A stretch of DNA of 50,158 nt from Bacteroidota bacterium (lineage in GTDB: Bacteria > Bacteroidota > Bacteroidia > Palsa-965): the NCBI GenBank assembly GCA_013298545.1, contig JAAFIA010000009.1, positions 39,995 through 90,152 on the forward strand, in the 5' to 3' direction. Numbering within the stretch: the first letter of the stretch is position 1; each line of letters begins with the position of its first letter. Made by a program: the position numbers and the translations under genes. Below the pieces are notes generated by a model. The model worked only from the letters and a program-made list of their open reading frames with translations. It was not told the DNA's origin and made no database searches. Shown piece by piece: positions 49,208 to 50,158 of the stretch.

Positions 49208-49711
49208 TTATTTGGCCGCTTGTTTGGGAATAAGCACAAAAGTCATTTCCTGTTTTTCAGGAAATTTTCGCGCAATGATGCGTATATTTTTATGCGATGT
49301 ATCGTAAAGCAGACAAGCGTTTTCGGCAGTCTTCTTGGGGCATTTCAACTGCGGAAAACGTTTGCGCAAAGCAATTAAGGCATTGTCGATATTTTGTTGA
49401 CCAACAACACGCACAAAGACATAAACCAATTCGCCTTCACAAAATTCGTACTCCACACGGGCCGCAACAAATCCATTGAGTTGTAGATTTTCTGCTTTGC
49501 GATAATACACCAAGCAGCGCGTAAGCCGAATATACGTTGCTGTATCGTGATAGGAAGAAGACGAATCAAGAATAACTGTTTTGTTTTTCAGTTCGGCAGC
49601 ATTCATTCCAAAACGCACCCCTTCAATGCCTAAAAAGCCCAAATCTTGCGCCTGAGCAACAGCGCAAAAAACAAAGAAGAGCATCAAAAAAGCAGAAATT
49701 TTCCGAATCAT
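49208..49711 (-). CDS. Small secreted protein (unknown function)
   Basis: 167 residues; signal peptide about 1-21 (ending AQAQ). The mature protein is short and beta-rich with four cysteines (RLTRCLVYY, YEFCEGELVY, PQLKCPKK and ENACLLYD), which suggests two disulphides in a periplasmic or surface protein. The opening LGIEGVRFGMNAAELKNKTVILD resembles the start of small exported proteins of unknown function in Bacteroidota. Co-directional with the LTA-synthase-like gene, 25 bp away, so it may help the same envelope process. Its box at 49723-49730 (minus-strand TATCTTTA) is 11 bp before the ATG. Confidence 0.75.
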   Translation of the reverse strand: MIRKISAFLMLFFVFCAVAQAQDLGFLGIEGVRFGMNAAELKNKTVILDSSSSYHDTATYIRLTRCLVYYRKAENLQLNGFVAARVEYEFCEGELVYVFVRVVGQQNIDNALIALRKRFPQLKCPKKTAENACLLYDTSHKNIRIIARKFPEKQEMTFVLIPKQAAK

Positions 49712-50057
49712 AAGAATGCGCGTAAAGATAGTTTTTCTCAGGCACAGAAATTAGCATCGGCATTCATGGGGGAAAGAAATTCAAAAACAAGCACCTAAGG
49801 ATATTGCCGTAGCATAAAAACAGGCAACGCATCAAGCGAATGTCCTGTAAATAAACTACAAAACACTTTTTTAATTAAAAATAATTACAAACAAAAAACA
49901 AGCTATGGCCTAGGAATACACTAGTTTTCAAGGCGTTTTCGTATGTCATAATTGGTCTATTTTTTTGATAAAATAGGTGTTCCAATAAGAAAACATAAGC
50001 CTTTCGAAGGTCTGTTGAAAACTCAAATAGTCGTTAGTAATTAAACGTAAAAATAAC
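49712..50057 (+). other. AT-rich intergenic region without recognised gene
   Basis: About 345 bp. It holds the promoter-like box of the secreted protein on the minus strand (49723-49730), and a hairpin of CTATTTT (49957-49963) and AAAATAG (49970-49976) with outer ATTGG/CCAAT pairs (49951-49955 and 49981-49985). No open frame with a signal or domain was seen. Confidence 0.5.
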
Positions 50058-50086
50058 TTGCATTGTTGAAAATTGCCCTACCTTTG
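50058..50086 (+). promoter_or_regulatory. Strong Bacteroidota-type promoter (TTG-18-TACCTTTG)
   Basis: TTG at 50058-50060 and exact TACCTTTG at 50079-50086 are separated by 18 bp, the same spacing as the arsR promoter. The transcript would begin near 50092, just before a palindrome. Confidence 0.65.
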
Positions 50087-50092
50087 TACTCA

Positions 50093-50158
50093 CAGTAACG
50101 CCCGTTACTGTTCTTTGCGGCGGCGGGGTTTAAGGGGTTAGGCCTTGCCGCTGCTTTT
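50093..50158 (+). ncRNA. Structured transcript start, possible small RNA or attenuator (cut by window edge)
   Basis: An 18-bp palindrome (CAGTAACG-CC-CGTTACTG, 50093-50110) is followed by a GC-rich hairpin: GCGGCGGC (50117-50124) pairs with GCCGCTGC (50147-50154) with one non-Watson-Crick (G-U) pair, enclosing AAGG/CCTT (50132-50135 and 50143-50146), and then TTTT to the last base. No start codon or protein is seen in it. It may be a short RNA ending at this terminator or the attenuated leader of a gene beyond the window. Confidence 0.5.

Noticed and set aside
49182-49239. Longer LTA-synthase start at 49239
   Set aside because: It overlaps the upstream secreted-protein gene and adds no membrane or domain feature; the ATG at 49182 starts just before the first membrane segment.

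Overview
The window looks like chromosomal DNA of a Bacteroidota bacterium that uses the type IX secretion system (T9SS). The evidence is T9SS type A and type B sorting domains, PorP/SprF proteins, a TonB-dependent receptor with an N-terminal carboxypeptidase-regulatory-like domain, a DUF5683 gene beside parAB, a fused E1 alpha/beta 2-oxoacid dehydrogenase, and promoter boxes of the Bacteroidota form TAnnTTTG. The genus cannot be fixed from sequence alone, and the order is uncertain. No rRNA, tRNA, CRISPR array, transposase or phage gene was seen.

Layout. 1-1931: the N-terminal part of ligA (runs off the left edge), a divergent GNAT acetyltransferase, an 8-bp tandem repeat ending in a hairpin, and a DivIC/FtsB-like septum protein. 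1974-5133: TonB-dependent receptor and a small partner, minus strand. 5281-13878: a T9SS type A secreted protein, then an operon of an 11-repeat T9SS type B adhesin, a PorP/SprF protein and a PorE-like periplasmic protein that ends in a SPOR-like rather than an OmpA-like domain, closed by a terminator. 14093-19179: fused E1 dehydrogenase convergent with MBL hydrolase, parA, parB and DUF5683. 19362-20507: flavin reductase-like protein behind a structured leader, then a lipoprotein glutathione peroxidase.

20510-21124: a perfect 95-bp direct repeat brackets a 425-bp hairpin-rich, non-coding insert; one copy codes the C-terminus of a glycosyltransferase and the other is a stray fragment that gives the peroxidase gene a terminator. 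21026-26017: a four-gene overlapping minus-strand operon (multi-pass membrane protein, UDP-HexNAc 4-epimerase, two GT4 glycosyltransferases) for surface glycan assembly. 26054-28934: tRNA methyltransferase, DUF1801 protein and an orphan peptide-binding lipoprotein. 29040-33568: a glutamine-amidotransferase-like protein with a membrane tail and three poorly known secreted proteins, one with an HExxH zinc-protease motif.

33746-34805: a two-gene arsR-aquaporin operon with a palindrome over its promoter, likely an arsenite-responsive channel. 34825-36850: a second T9SS type B/SprF pair. 36920-38077: a 165-bp palindromic MITE-like element next to a histone-deacetylase-family gene, with a relic of the same element on its other side. 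38168-42776: a 1393-residue T9SS type A adhesin behind a small exported protein. 43018-46248: LolA, and an operon ribBA / LolA-like / GNAT. 46368-49711: a coiled-coil, membrane and SPOR protein, an LTA-synthase-type phosphotransferase and a small secreted protein. 49712-50158: AT-rich DNA ending in a strong promoter that drives a hairpin-rich transcript cut by the window edge.

Taken together the region is mostly cell-envelope biology: secretion of adhesins through T9SS, glycan synthesis, lipoprotein trafficking and envelope phosphotransfer, mixed with housekeeping genes. Many genes have a TAnnTTTG-type box only 3-11 bp before the ATG, which suggests near-leaderless transcripts.
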